Positions 1-7,908 of a stretch of 64,000 nt of DNA are shown one piece after another. The notes under the pieces are model-generated. The model was not told the DNA's origin. It saw only the letters and a program-made list of their open reading frames with translations, and did no database searches. Source of the DNA: Marivirga harenae (GTDB taxonomy: Bacteria > Bacteroidota > Bacteroidia > Cytophagales > Cyclobacteriaceae). Every line of letters starts with the position of its first letter. Positions within the stretch are counted from its first letter, which is position 1. The position numbers and the translations under genes are program-made. The stretch lies in contig NZ_CP130565.1 in the NCBI RefSeq assembly GCF_030534335.1, positions 69,501 through 133,500 of the forward strand. The letters run 5' to 3'.

Positions 1-9
1 CATTTTAAA

Positions 10-516
10 ATGACAAGTTCAACTCCCAAAAGTAATCAATTGCTAGAATCTGCTATTGATTGTAATGAGGACAAAATAATCATAGAAGGTTTTATGAATA
101 GATATTCGGTTAACAGAGAAGAAGCCGAAGAAATTTTACATGAAACCAAGAAATGGTTATGGCTGGCATCAGAGAACATCAAAGAGAAGAACGGGTTTCG
201 ACTGTTTATTGATAACTCTTTAATGATAATTGACGAGATGTGGCATAATTTCATTTTGCATACTCGTTTTTACCAAAAATTCTGTCAAGAGAAACTGAAT
301 TTATTTGTGCATCATGAACCTACACCAGCTTCTGAGAAAATAATTGGTTTTGACAGCGATGAAGAAAAACAGAGCTTTCAGCAGCAACAAGAGGAAAGGT
401 TAAGTCAACAACTTTCCTATATTTATGACAAACTAGGTGCTGAAACAGTTAGTAAATGGTATGAAGAATTTCCTGAAAAATTCAGTGAGAAGAAAATTCA
501 GGCTTTAAAAAGATAG
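10..516 (+). CDS. Hypothetical protein with a WH-x4-H motif
   Basis: Predicted 168-residue soluble protein without signal peptide or membrane segment. The most distinctive part is DEMWHNFILHTRFYQKFC at about residues 75-92 (W78, H79, H84, C92) followed by a His pair at 101-102. The DxxWH...H...Y..FC arrangement resembles the WH-containing segment of glycine-rich-domain (GRDP-like, DUF1399) proteins, but I recognise only that motif, not a full domain. The rest is Glu/Gln-rich helix. It starts with ATG ten bases into the window and is closed by a strong terminator, so it looks like the last gene of its unit. Function unknown; a metal site built from the His residues is only a guess. Confidence 0.7.
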   Translation: MTSSTPKSNQLLESAIDCNEDKIIIEGFMNRYSVNREEAEEILHETKKWLWLASENIKEKNGFRLFIDNSLMIIDEMWHNFILHTRFYQKFCQEKLNLFVHHEPTPASEKIIGFDSDEEKQSFQQQQEERLSQQLSYIYDKLGAETVSKWYEEFPEKFSEKKIQALKR

Positions 517-541
517 ATATTGGTAATCCAATATTTCAAAG

Positions 542-584
542 AAACGGTAGTCAATATATAATATATTGCTACCGTTTTTTTTTT
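542..584 (+). terminator. Intrinsic terminator
   Basis: AAACGGTAG (542-550) pairs with CTACCGTTT (569-577) around an AT-rich loop, and a run of T follows to 584. It closes the hypothetical gene ending at 516. Confidence 0.9.
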
Positions 585-696
585 AGCTACATTTTAAAAA
601 GTCATATAAAATCAGATTTCCATATATCATAAATACTTAATAATTTCCGATTAAATTCTATATATTTCTATTTCAGAGTAATTTCATGAAAAGAAT

Positions 697-3600
697 TTGA
701 AAGCAAGTTATTCACATAGTACTAATTCCCAAGCAAAAAAATTCTTTTCTAGATTTTTGGGTATAAGCCTTTTGATACTAAAAATATCATTTGTAAATAG
801 CCAATCCTATTTCTCCCCCGTGATACAAAATTATTCCGCCCAGGAATATAAGGCCGGAATATCAAATTGGGATATAACACAAACTTCAGACGGCCTCTTT
901 TACTTTGCAAATTTAAATGGGGTTTTACGTTACGATGGAAAAGAATGGAAATTCACTGAAATAGCAGGTAGCAAATTTGTCCGTGCGATTCATAGGGATT
1001 TCAATAGCAGAATTTTTGTAGGCAGTAATGATGAGTTTGGATATTTAGACACTGATAATTTCAATAATACCTATTACCAATCATTGAGTGAAAATTTTGA
1101 ACTTGAAAGATTTGGTCTTGTCCTTCAAATACTGAGTAATAAAGATGATATATTCTTTATCACAAGAAACTACTTAATCAGATATAGAAATAATAATTTT
1201 AAATACTGGCCTTTAAACAGAGGTTTTGGAGGATTTATTCATCAAGAAAATCTTTATGTAAAACAAGTTGATCAAGTTTTATTAAAACTTAAGGAGGATC
1301 AGCTAAATCCAATAGCCGGATCTAATAAAACCATCCCTTCATCCATAAGAAACAATATTATTGAAGGGCCGAATAAGGATGAAAAATATATAATAGGAAC
1401 TACCGAAAATAAAGGTTTCATATTTCGAAATGATTCAATTTTGGAAACTGATGATCAATATTCATTCGGCAATTCAATACTTTCTTTGAGCCGTAGTAAT
1501 TCAAATGAAAATTCTTATTGGGCGTCTACTGTAAGTAAAGGCATTTTTAGTTTTAATATAGGAGATACAACATCAAATAATTTAAATGTTAATAAAGGAT
1601 TACCTAGCAATATTAACTTGAATATTTACTCTGATTTTCAAAACGGAACTTGGGCTGTTCATCAAAATGGTATTACCAGGATTCAAGGAAATGATCAATT
1701 AATGTTATGGGGGGAGGATCTAGGTTTAAATACATCAATTAGTAAAATTTCAAATGTTGATCAAATTTATTTAACAACTTTCGATGGTGTTTACACTTTG
1801 ATTGGCAATAACAATCTTCATTTTATAGAAAACACAGAAGATAGATTATTTAATATATTCAATACAAAAGATTATATTTTAGTAATAGGTGATAATGGCC
1901 TTTATAAAATAAAAAATGAAAACTTAATTAAAACAATCCCCATCAAAGGGGGTACAAATGTCTTTCCTACTGCTGACAATAAATACAATATCACCACATT
2001 CAGGGATGGGATAATTCAATATTCACCTGAATCTGATCATACAGAAAATTACATACCTGAAATAAGTGGGTTCTGTAATAGTATACTTAGCTTAGAATCA
2101 AAACATTGGCTAAGCTACAAATCACAAGGGGTGTACTTAATCCAAGAAAATGATGGAAATCCTAAATGGAAATTCTTCAATCAAAATCATGGTTTACCTG
2201 ATGTGAATGAAATCAATATCTTAAAATCTGTTAATAACGAAATCCTTTTTACCACCTCCAAAGGATTTTACACTTTAAATAAAAGTCCAAAACCAGATTC
2301 CAGTGATTTATTCATTCCTCATTCTAAGATTACAGATGAACAACTCAATATAAGTCAAATAGATCAAGACCAACATGGAAACTATTGGTTGACTTTCATT
2401 GAGGAATCCCAAAAGCAAGTGGTTTTAAAATTAGAAAGAAAAGAAGATGGGAGCTATCAAAAAGTAGACAGGCCTTTAAAAGCTATTCCTAATCAAAATT
2501 TCTCAGCTATTTATGTAGATGAAGCCGAAGACAGTGTAGTCTGGATAGCAGGCAATGAAGGTCTATACCGATTTGATGAAAAAGTAAAGGTTAATTTGGA
2601 TATCGAATTCAATACATTTATTAAAAATGTTAGCCTTAATGATTCTATACTATCTAAAGGGCTATATAAAGAATTTAGGGCTAATGATAGCATCCCAACA
2701 TTGGTAATCAAGCAACCTCAAGAAGCTATACCTCGATTAGATTTTAATGACAATAATATACAATTTGAATATAGTGCCCTCTTTTATGAACAACCCGAAA
2801 GGAACCAGTTCTCCTATTATCTTCAGGGATTTGACAAAGAATGGTCTCCATGGACTGCAATGAGCAATAAGGAATACACGAACTTACCCGCTGGTAAATA
2901 TACTTTTTTGGTGAAGGGTAGGAACCTATACGAAACTGAAGGCGAAATTGCTTCTTACCAATTCGTGATCCTACCTCCCTGGTATCAGACCACTTGGGCA
3001 TACTTTGTTTTTAGCATGATAGTGGTGAGTGTTATTTGGCTTTTGATGTTGGGATATACCTATAGGATCAGACAGCACCGGAAAAGACTTAAGCTTATTG
3101 TTGCCGATCGTACCTTTGAAGTAATCCAACAAAAAAAGGTAATTGAAAAGCAGTTACTAAAAATGCAAAATCTTAATGAGGAAATCAGTCATCAAAGAGA
3201 TGATATACTGGAAAAAAATCAAGAGCTGGAAAGTTCCCAAGAGGAAGTAATTGCCATTAACAATAAGTTACAGGAACTAAACCACGCCCTGGAAGCAAGG
3301 GTTGAAAAAAGAACAGCCAAAATCAAAGACACCATCAAAAAACTTCAGCAAACCAATAAAGACCTTGATACTTTCACTTATAAAACTTCTCATGATTTAA
3401 AAGGTCCTATCAGCAGGATTAAAGGAATTCTGGCTTTGTCAAGATTTGAAAACCCTGAAGCTAAAACAGATAGATACTTAAACCTGATTGAAAAAACCAC
3501 TAAAGAGATGGATATCCTACTGGATAAATTAACTCAGGTCCACAATATTTACAATTCACAATTGGAATATAAAACTATTGATATTCCGACAATCTTTAAG

Positions 3601-4026
3601 GACGTAATGGAGAAAATAAGCCCATTGGTTGAACAGTCAAAATTCAAATTTCAATTTGACTTAAAAAATGAAAACGAGCTGAAGACGGATGAAAAAATGC
3701 TTGAATTAATTTTGCTCAATTTATTGGAGAATGCTTTGATCTATTCGGATCATAATAAACCCCAGAGAGAAATAAAGCTAAGTACAATTAGGAAAGACAA
3801 ATCTTTCCTACTTTCTGTGGAGGACAATGGCGTTGGAATTCCTGAAAACCAGATGCCCAAAATATTTGAAATGTTTTACAGAGGATCAGAAAGATCAATA
3901 GGAAACGGGCTCGGACTTTATTTAGTGAAAGTGGCCGTAGAGAAAATAGACGGGAAGTTAAAATGCGAATCGGAAGAGTATAAATTCACTAGATTTACAA
4001 TTAAACTCCCACTGAGAAAACCTTAA
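697..4026 (+). CDS. Two-component propeller sensor histidine kinase (Y_Y_Y type)
   Basis: Membrane sensor kinase of 1109 residues. A hydrophobic signal segment covers about residues 18-37. The periplasmic part, roughly 40-680, looks like the repeated short beta-blades of two-component regulator propellers, followed by a Y_Y_Y domain at about 690-755 (YLQGFDKEW, LPAGKYTFLVKG). One transmembrane helix lies near 768-790, then a long coiled coil (about 800-880). The HisKA box SHDLKGP carries the phospho-acceptor His899, and the ATPase shows NLLENAL (about 1008) and DNGVGIP (about 1043). No receiver or DNA-binding domain follows, so a separate response regulator is needed and none is adjacent. In Bacteroidota such sensors often respond to glycans, but the ligand here is unknown. 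The start is TTG at 697, because no in-frame ATG precedes the signal segment. A five-codon out-of-frame ORF (ATG at 686) overlaps it. Confidence 0.93.
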   Translation: MKASYSHSTNSQAKKFFSRFLGISLLILKISFVNSQSYFSPVIQNYSAQEYKAGISNWDITQTSDGLFYFANLNGVLRYDGKEWKFTEIAGSKFVRAIHRDFNSRIFVGSNDEFGYLDTDNFNNTYYQSLSENFELERFGLVLQILSNKDDIFFITRNYLIRYRNNNFKYWPLNRGFGGFIHQENLYVKQVDQVLLKLKEDQLNPIAGSNKTIPSSIRNNIIEGPNKDEKYIIGTTENKGFIFRNDSILETDDQYSFGNSILSLSRSNSNENSYWASTVSKGIFSFNIGDTTSNNLNVNKGLPSNINLNIYSDFQNGTWAVHQNGITRIQGNDQLMLWGEDLGLNTSISKISNVDQIYLTTFDGVYTLIGNNNLHFIENTEDRLFNIFNTKDYILVIGDNGLYKIKNENLIKTIPIKGGTNVFPTADNKYNITTFRDGIIQYSPESDHTENYIPEISGFCNSILSLESKHWLSYKSQGVYLIQENDGNPKWKFFNQNHGLPDVNEINILKSVNNEILFTTSKGFYTLNKSPKPDSSDLFIPHSKITDEQLNISQIDQDQHGNYWLTFIEESQKQVVLKLERKEDGSYQKVDRPLKAIPNQNFSAIYVDEAEDSVVWIAGNEGLYRFDEKVKVNLDIEFNTFIKNVSLNDSILSKGLYKEFRANDSIPTLVIKQPQEAIPRLDFNDNNIQFEYSALFYEQPERNQFSYYLQGFDKEWSPWTAMSNKEYTNLPAGKYTFLVKGRNLYETEGEIASYQFVILPPWYQTTWAYFVFSMIVVSVIWLLMLGYTYRIRQHRKRLKLIVADRTFEVIQQKKVIEKQLLKMQNLNEEISHQRDDILEKNQELESSQEEVIAINNKLQELNHALEARVEKRTAKIKDTIKKLQQTNKDLDTFTYKTSHDLKGPISRIKGILALSRFENPEAKTDRYLNLIEKTTKEMDILLDKLTQVHNIYNSQLEYKTIDIPTIFKDVMEKISPLVEQSKFKFQFDLKNENELKTDEKMLELILLNLLENALIYSDHNKPQREIKLSTIRKDKSFLLSVEDNGVGIPENQMPKIFEMFYRGSERSIGNGLGLYLVKVAVEKIDGKLKCESEEYKFTRFTIKLPLRKP

Positions 4027-4035
4027 ATTGAGTGA

Positions 4036-4479
4036 TCAGTCTTTCTTCTTTGCCATCAATTTCTTCTCTTTATCAACCAATCCTTTTAACGTCTGGCTTT
4101 TGAAAATTTTAACGGTTTCATTACGCACTTTCAGGAATGCTTCCCGTATCGAACAGGTTTCTTCATCTTTACACTCTTCACAACGTTCATAGAATTTAAA
4201 AGTAACACATGGAAGGAGGGCAATAGCACCATCAAATAACCTCAGTACTTGAGCCAAATTTACGGTTTCTGGATCTTTTCGCAGATAATAGCCTCCACCT
4301 TTACCTTTCTTACTACCTAAAATTCCATCATTTTTCAGTTCTAAAAGAATGGCTTCCAAAAATTTCTGCGGTATATTTTCTTCTTCTGCAATTGTACTGA
4401 TTAGTGTGGGACCCTCTCCGTATTTCCGGCCTAAGTGAACAAGAGCATTAATAGCATATTTTGACTTTTTGGAAATCAT
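4036..4479 (-). CDS. Rrf2-family transcriptional regulator with four cysteines
   Basis: A 147-residue Rrf2 protein: N-terminal winged helix (about 5-65, with the GKGGGYYL wing) and a cysteine cluster C91, C100, C103, C109. In IscR, NsrR and RsrR relatives cysteines in this position bind an Fe-S cluster that senses nitric oxide, redox state or Fe-S supply, so a cluster-binding sensor is likely here, though four cysteines in this spacing do not identify the subtype. It lies 63 bases downstream of the di-haem cytochrome gene on the same strand and may regulate that cluster. A lysine-rich tail ends the protein. Confidence 0.92.
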   Translation of the reverse strand: MISKKSKYAINALVHLGRKYGEGPTLISTIAEEENIPQKFLEAILLELKNDGILGSKKGKGGGYYLRKDPETVNLAQVLRLFDGAIALLPCVTFKFYERCEECKDEETCSIREAFLKVRNETVKIFKSQTLKGLVDKEKKLMAKKKD

Positions 4480-4542
4480 ATGGGCAAATATACGCTTTGA
4501 AAGTGATTTTTAAGGGCAATTCCACAAAAAGAATAGACAAGA

Positions 4543-5568
4543 TTATTTCAGATTTGATTCAATATAAGCCCTTAAATCTTCTACCTGCTGATGGCTCATT
4601 TTTTCCAAAGTATAATTGGGCATATATTCTTTATGGCCCAATTCGGAATAGGAGCCATTTCTGATGATTTCGTAAATAGACTTTTTACCATTCTCTGGCA
4701 TATGCTTTTTTAACCATTTAAAGGTTAGAATCGAATTATCTAAAACCAAATCACTTTCTCCGTAAGCATGATGGCAATGCTGACAGCCCAACTCGTAAAT
4801 TGCTTTTCCGTACTTCGTTCTTCCTTCAAATGAATAACCTTTTACCTTGCTTTCAGGTAATTCCGCAAATGAGGCTGGAGATTTAGTTAGATAATGAGAT
4901 TTAATAAATGTAACGGCACTGTCTGGATTTGATTCAGCCAAAGAATTTACCTTTTGAATTTCAGCATTATTCAATTCCAAATCTTCTATTTTCATTTGAA
5001 GCGTCCATAAATAAGACATGATACTTTTCATTTCCCAAGCTTCCAATTCTCTTCCTTGGGAGCATACTGTAGCACAGAGATTAATGCTTTCTTTTAAACT
5101 TCCCTTGGCTTTTTCTACCAGACTGCCGTACTTCAAAATATAATCATCGTTATACCAGGATTCTCTGTTGACAATCCCCCAGAAGGTGAAGCCTTGCAGA
5201 AATGGTAAATCATTTTCCATGGCATATTCCAAGCGGGCATCCTGATCAACTACAGTTAAATCAGGATCTTCTCTTTCCACATTATGGCAGCTGGTGCAAG
5301 TATAAAACTTACTGATTGCATTAGAGGCAAATCCATTGGGCGGTTTAGTCTTCCCGCTATGAATTAAATCATATCCTCTTTTGATATCAGCAGAATCTGG
5401 CTCTTCGATATAGTGCTCTGGATAATCCTGACCCAAACTATTCAGTACTTCGACAAGAAAACTGTTTCCCTTTATTTCCTGATTATTTAGGAAAGTAAAG
5501 GAAGCTACAGACATCAATAAAGTGACAAAGGCAAAAATTCTTATTTTATAGTTCCACAGATTATCCAT
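4543..5568 (-). CDS. Di-haem cytochrome c with a TsdA/SoxA-like cysteine
   Basis: Exported 341-residue protein with an N-terminal hydrophobic helix (about 8-27) and two CXXCH haem sites, C91-H95 (CTSCH) and C262-H266 (CQHCH). Between them INLCATVCSQGRELEAWEM is followed by an SIMSYLWTL helix (C165, C169). This lines up by eye with the ERINGCMERSM...ALVAYMEWL segment of TsdA (also seen in the gene ending at 13933), where the Cys ligates haem 1. It could therefore be a member of the SoxA/TsdA cytochrome group, with a periplasmic role in oxidising reduced sulfur or another inorganic donor. It lies six bases downstream of the DUF5777 barrel gene and is very probably co-transcribed with it. Substrate unproven. 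Confidence 0.85.
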   Translation of the reverse strand: MDNLWNYKIRIFAFVTLLMSVASFTFLNNQEIKGNSFLVEVLNSLGQDYPEHYIEEPDSADIKRGYDLIHSGKTKPPNGFASNAISKFYTCTSCHNVEREDPDLTVVDQDARLEYAMENDLPFLQGFTFWGIVNRESWYNDDYILKYGSLVEKAKGSLKESINLCATVCSQGRELEAWEMKSIMSYLWTLQMKIEDLELNNAEIQKVNSLAESNPDSAVTFIKSHYLTKSPASFAELPESKVKGYSFEGRTKYGKAIYELGCQHCHHAYGESDLVLDNSILTFKWLKKHMPENGKKSIYEIIRNGSYSELGHKEYMPNYTLEKMSHQQVEDLRAYIESNLK

Positions 5569-5573
5569 TGCGC

Positions 5574-6404
5574 TTATTTTCTTGCTCCAACTTTAAAATC
5601 CCTCGTTATATTAAATCCAAAATGAATGTTTCCCTTATCGATCCTTCCAGTAGTTTCTGCTATATATAATGGAGCAATAAGCCCCAAAGAATTCGTGAAA
5701 TTCAATTGAAAAATATGACCCTTAGTTTCCAATTCAATACCCAAACCTGCTGAAGATTGATACTGACTTAGCAGTTGATCAGGGAAATTATAGTAATACT
5801 CGAGATTAAAAGCTAACACTTTGGAGACTTGTATTCTAGTAGCACTTCCTAAACTGTAGATATCATTATTACTCTCCAAATCCAATACATAATTACGATG
5901 CAGGTAGGTCGGCATCAATTGAAAGCTAATAAACTCATTAAATTTTCTCGCCACTAACAATTGATGAACAAAAGTTAAGTTATTAGTAAAAGACAAATCC
6001 TCAGTTTGCGGGGTTTGGATAGTCCTGACAGCAGCATTAGTATAATAAACCAATGAAACAGGACTACCACTTTCCTTTTTCTGCTGAAGGATTCTGTATT
6101 TTAAATAAAAATCATAATGCTTTTGCAAAGAGCTTCTTCCAAATCCAACATTGATATTATCAGTTAAAGCATAATCCAAACCAATTCGAATAGTAGCATT
6201 GTCTAAACCATACAATTGCTGGATTCCTGAACTTATATCACCAAATCTGTGCGAAATAATAAATTTCATTATCCCTTTAGGAAGCACTTCAGTCGAATGA
6301 CCATTTACTACTCTTGTGTCTCGGAATACCTTAATTCTGTCTTCTTGAGCTAAAAGTGTTAACACACAGAACTGTAATAATAAAACCGCAATTATCTTTT
6401 TCAT
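5574..6404 (-). CDS. DUF5777-family outer-membrane beta-barrel protein
   Basis: A 276-residue protein with a clear signal peptide ending LLAQ at about residue 20, followed by alternating hydrophobic/polar strands (FIISHRFG, IRIGLDYALTDNINVGFG). This is the pattern of the Bacteroidota DUF5777 membrane-bound barrel family. No haem motif. It sits between a haem-binding lipoprotein gene (four bases upstream) and a di-haem cytochrome gene (five bases downstream), so the three products probably act together at the outer membrane. I infer a scaffold or porin for electron transfer or substrate entry. The family itself has no established function. Confidence 0.85.
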   Translation of the reverse strand: MKKIIAVLLLQFCVLTLLAQEDRIKVFRDTRVVNGHSTEVLPKGIMKFIISHRFGDISSGIQQLYGLDNATIRIGLDYALTDNINVGFGRSSLQKHYDFYLKYRILQQKKESGSPVSLVYYTNAAVRTIQTPQTEDLSFTNNLTFVHQLLVARKFNEFISFQLMPTYLHRNYVLDLESNNDIYSLGSATRIQVSKVLAFNLEYYYNFPDQLLSQYQSSAGLGIELETKGHIFQLNFTNSLGLIAPLYIAETTGRIDKGNIHFGFNITRDFKVGARK

Positions 6405-6408
6405 AAAT

Positions 6409-7212
6409 TTAATTATCTAAAGCTCCATCATCCACCCAGCAGGCTATTGATTGAACCTCTTCATCTGTTAGATCTGGCCTTCCGGCCGGTGGCATAGAGC
6501 CACTTTGTGTTCTATTTTTAATATTGGAAGCGTTTTCAAAAATATTTTGATCATCAGAAAAATCAGGAAATTGAGAACCATTGTGGCAACCACTAACCGA
6601 ACAATTACTAGTAATAATAGGCTTAATATTATCAATGAAGCTAATACCAGACAATATATCAATCCCTGAAATCTCAGCTTCACAATTGTTTGCATCACGC
6701 GCTACGACTGTATAACTACCGTTTGACAAATCATTGAACTCAGGACTGTCCTGCACATTAGTATTATTCAAGATATATTCAATAGGCTCCACCCCTCCTT
6801 CCTGAGCAACTGTAATACTGCCAGTATTTGCACCACAATCAGAATCACTTTTTGCAACCACTGATAATTGAATTCCATCTTCATTATTAATTGTAGCTTG
6901 TATTTCATCACTCAAACAAGTAGAATTAACTATTCTAGCCTGAATGCTATAAGTTCCAGCAGCCAATCCTGTAAATACGTTGTTTTCATTAAAGTCCTGA
7001 TCATTCAATCTGTATTCATATTCATCTTCTCCGTTTACAGACACGATAATTTCACCATCACTTTCACCACATGGGGTATCTTGAACGGATTCAACAACCA
7101 ATTCTAAAGATTCCGTCTGACACTTTTCATCGGGTCCCGCAATTCTTTCATATTCACAACCTAAAGAGAAAACTAAAATGAATAAATAGATTTTATAAGA
7201 ATTAATATTCAT
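6409..7212 (-). CDS. Lipoprotein with SprB-like repeats and a C-terminal haem (CX4CH) domain
   Basis: A 267-residue predicted lipoprotein: lipobox FSLGC with Cys19. Two SprB-like repeats follow (about 35-180), each with the pattern PCGESDGEIIVSV...YRLND...F.GL.AGTYSI, the short adhesin-type Ig-like modules common on Bacteroidota surface proteins. The C-terminus (about 195-267) looks like a small cytochrome c: NCSVSGCHNG gives C-x4-C-H instead of C-x2-C-H, then MPPAGRPDLTDEEVQSIACWVDDGA, typical of the distal Met helix region. The CX4CH spacing occurs in surface cytochromes of this phylum. First gene of a tight leftward operon with the barrel and di-haem cytochrome. Confidence 0.85.
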   Translation of the reverse strand: MNINSYKIYLFILVFSLGCEYERIAGPDEKCQTESLELVVESVQDTPCGESDGEIIVSVNGEDEYEYRLNDQDFNENNVFTGLAAGTYSIQARIVNSTCLSDEIQATINNEDGIQLSVVAKSDSDCGANTGSITVAQEGGVEPIEYILNNTNVQDSPEFNDLSNGSYTVVARDANNCEAEISGIDILSGISFIDNIKPIITSNCSVSGCHNGSQFPDFSDDQNIFENASNIKNRTQSGSMPPAGRPDLTDEEVQSIACWVDDGALDN

Positions 7213-7574
7213 GTGAGGTTTTAATTATTAAGATCAAACTTAACAACGCAGTAAACAGTAGATGCAGATCTATTTACCAACAAATAGGTATAAATCAACT
7301 CTACTTGAAATCGTTTTCTTAATCTAAGAATAATATAACAAAAATAAGAATATTGTTTCGGCTAATTAATTGGAAAGCAAATGGAAGATTGAATCCAAGT
7401 ATCTAAAAGAGTTCGTATATACTTTAAGAATTAATCAAGGGGTTTTCAGCACAAAAGCTTGTAGTTTGCTTGATATCAAAAGATGACGACAGAACACTTG
7501 GTAATTCTAAATAAGTAGTAGTTTAATTGGTTTAAAGCGACTCAGGAGAGTCGCTTTTTTTTTAATGCTCATAT
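7213..7574. other. Gene-less stretch with a plus-strand terminator
   Basis: 362 bases between two leftward genes. No ORF of note. The only clear structure is the terminator at 7534-7563, whose T-run faces right although no rightward gene is seen before it. A small RNA on the plus strand is possible, but no convincing promoter was found. Confidence 0.5.
7534..7563 (+). terminator. Strong hairpin with plus-strand T-run
   Basis: AAAGCGACTC (7534-7543), loop AGGA, GAGTCGCTTT (7548-7557), then T to 7563. On the minus strand the same hairpin is followed by only three T, so it is a poorer terminator for the gene ending at 7575. Confidence 0.8.
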
Positions 7575-7784
7575 TTATTTAGTGGACTTAGGTCTTGTAG
7601 AGATGTCAAAAGGCAGATAAAGCGGGCAGAAACTAATAAAACTTGTCGCTACAAATATTACCGCTAGTACTCCCAAGATAATAGCTAATGTGCCTGAAAT
7701 TACTCCAAAGTAATACAATACTCCTACTGCAATGGCTAATATAATTCTCACGGTTTTATCAGCAGACCCCATATTGGCTTTCAT
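7575..7784 (-). CDS. Small YgaP-like (DUF2892) membrane protein
   Basis: About 69 residues: MGSADKTVRIILAIAVGVLY opens a pair of transmembrane helices, and SFCPLYLPFDIST closes it, the pattern of the DUF2892/YgaP transmembrane domain without its rhodanese half. The open frame reaches a TTG at 7808, but ATG at 7784 is preceded by AAGGAAG and is preferred. ATG at 7772 (MGSADK) is also possible. Proteins of this type are often encoded near sulfur-handling genes. Here it is a single-gene unit, and its role is unknown. Confidence 0.8.
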   Translation of the reverse strand: MKANMGSADKTVRIILAIAVGVLYYFGVISGTLAIILGVLAVIFVATSFISFCPLYLPFDISTRPKSTK

Positions 7785-7908
7785 AACTTCCTTAGTGTAA
7801 TTATTCAATAACGATTCAATTTAATCATTTGAGCAATTATAATTGTAACTATTGTTACAGAGCCAAAACAACCTCATTAAACTAAAATTCGGGCTATCAA
7901 AATCGTGA

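Noticed and set aside
2744-3001. Minus-strand frame inside the sensor kinase gene
   Set aside because: Antisense shadow of a clear Y_Y_Y domain.
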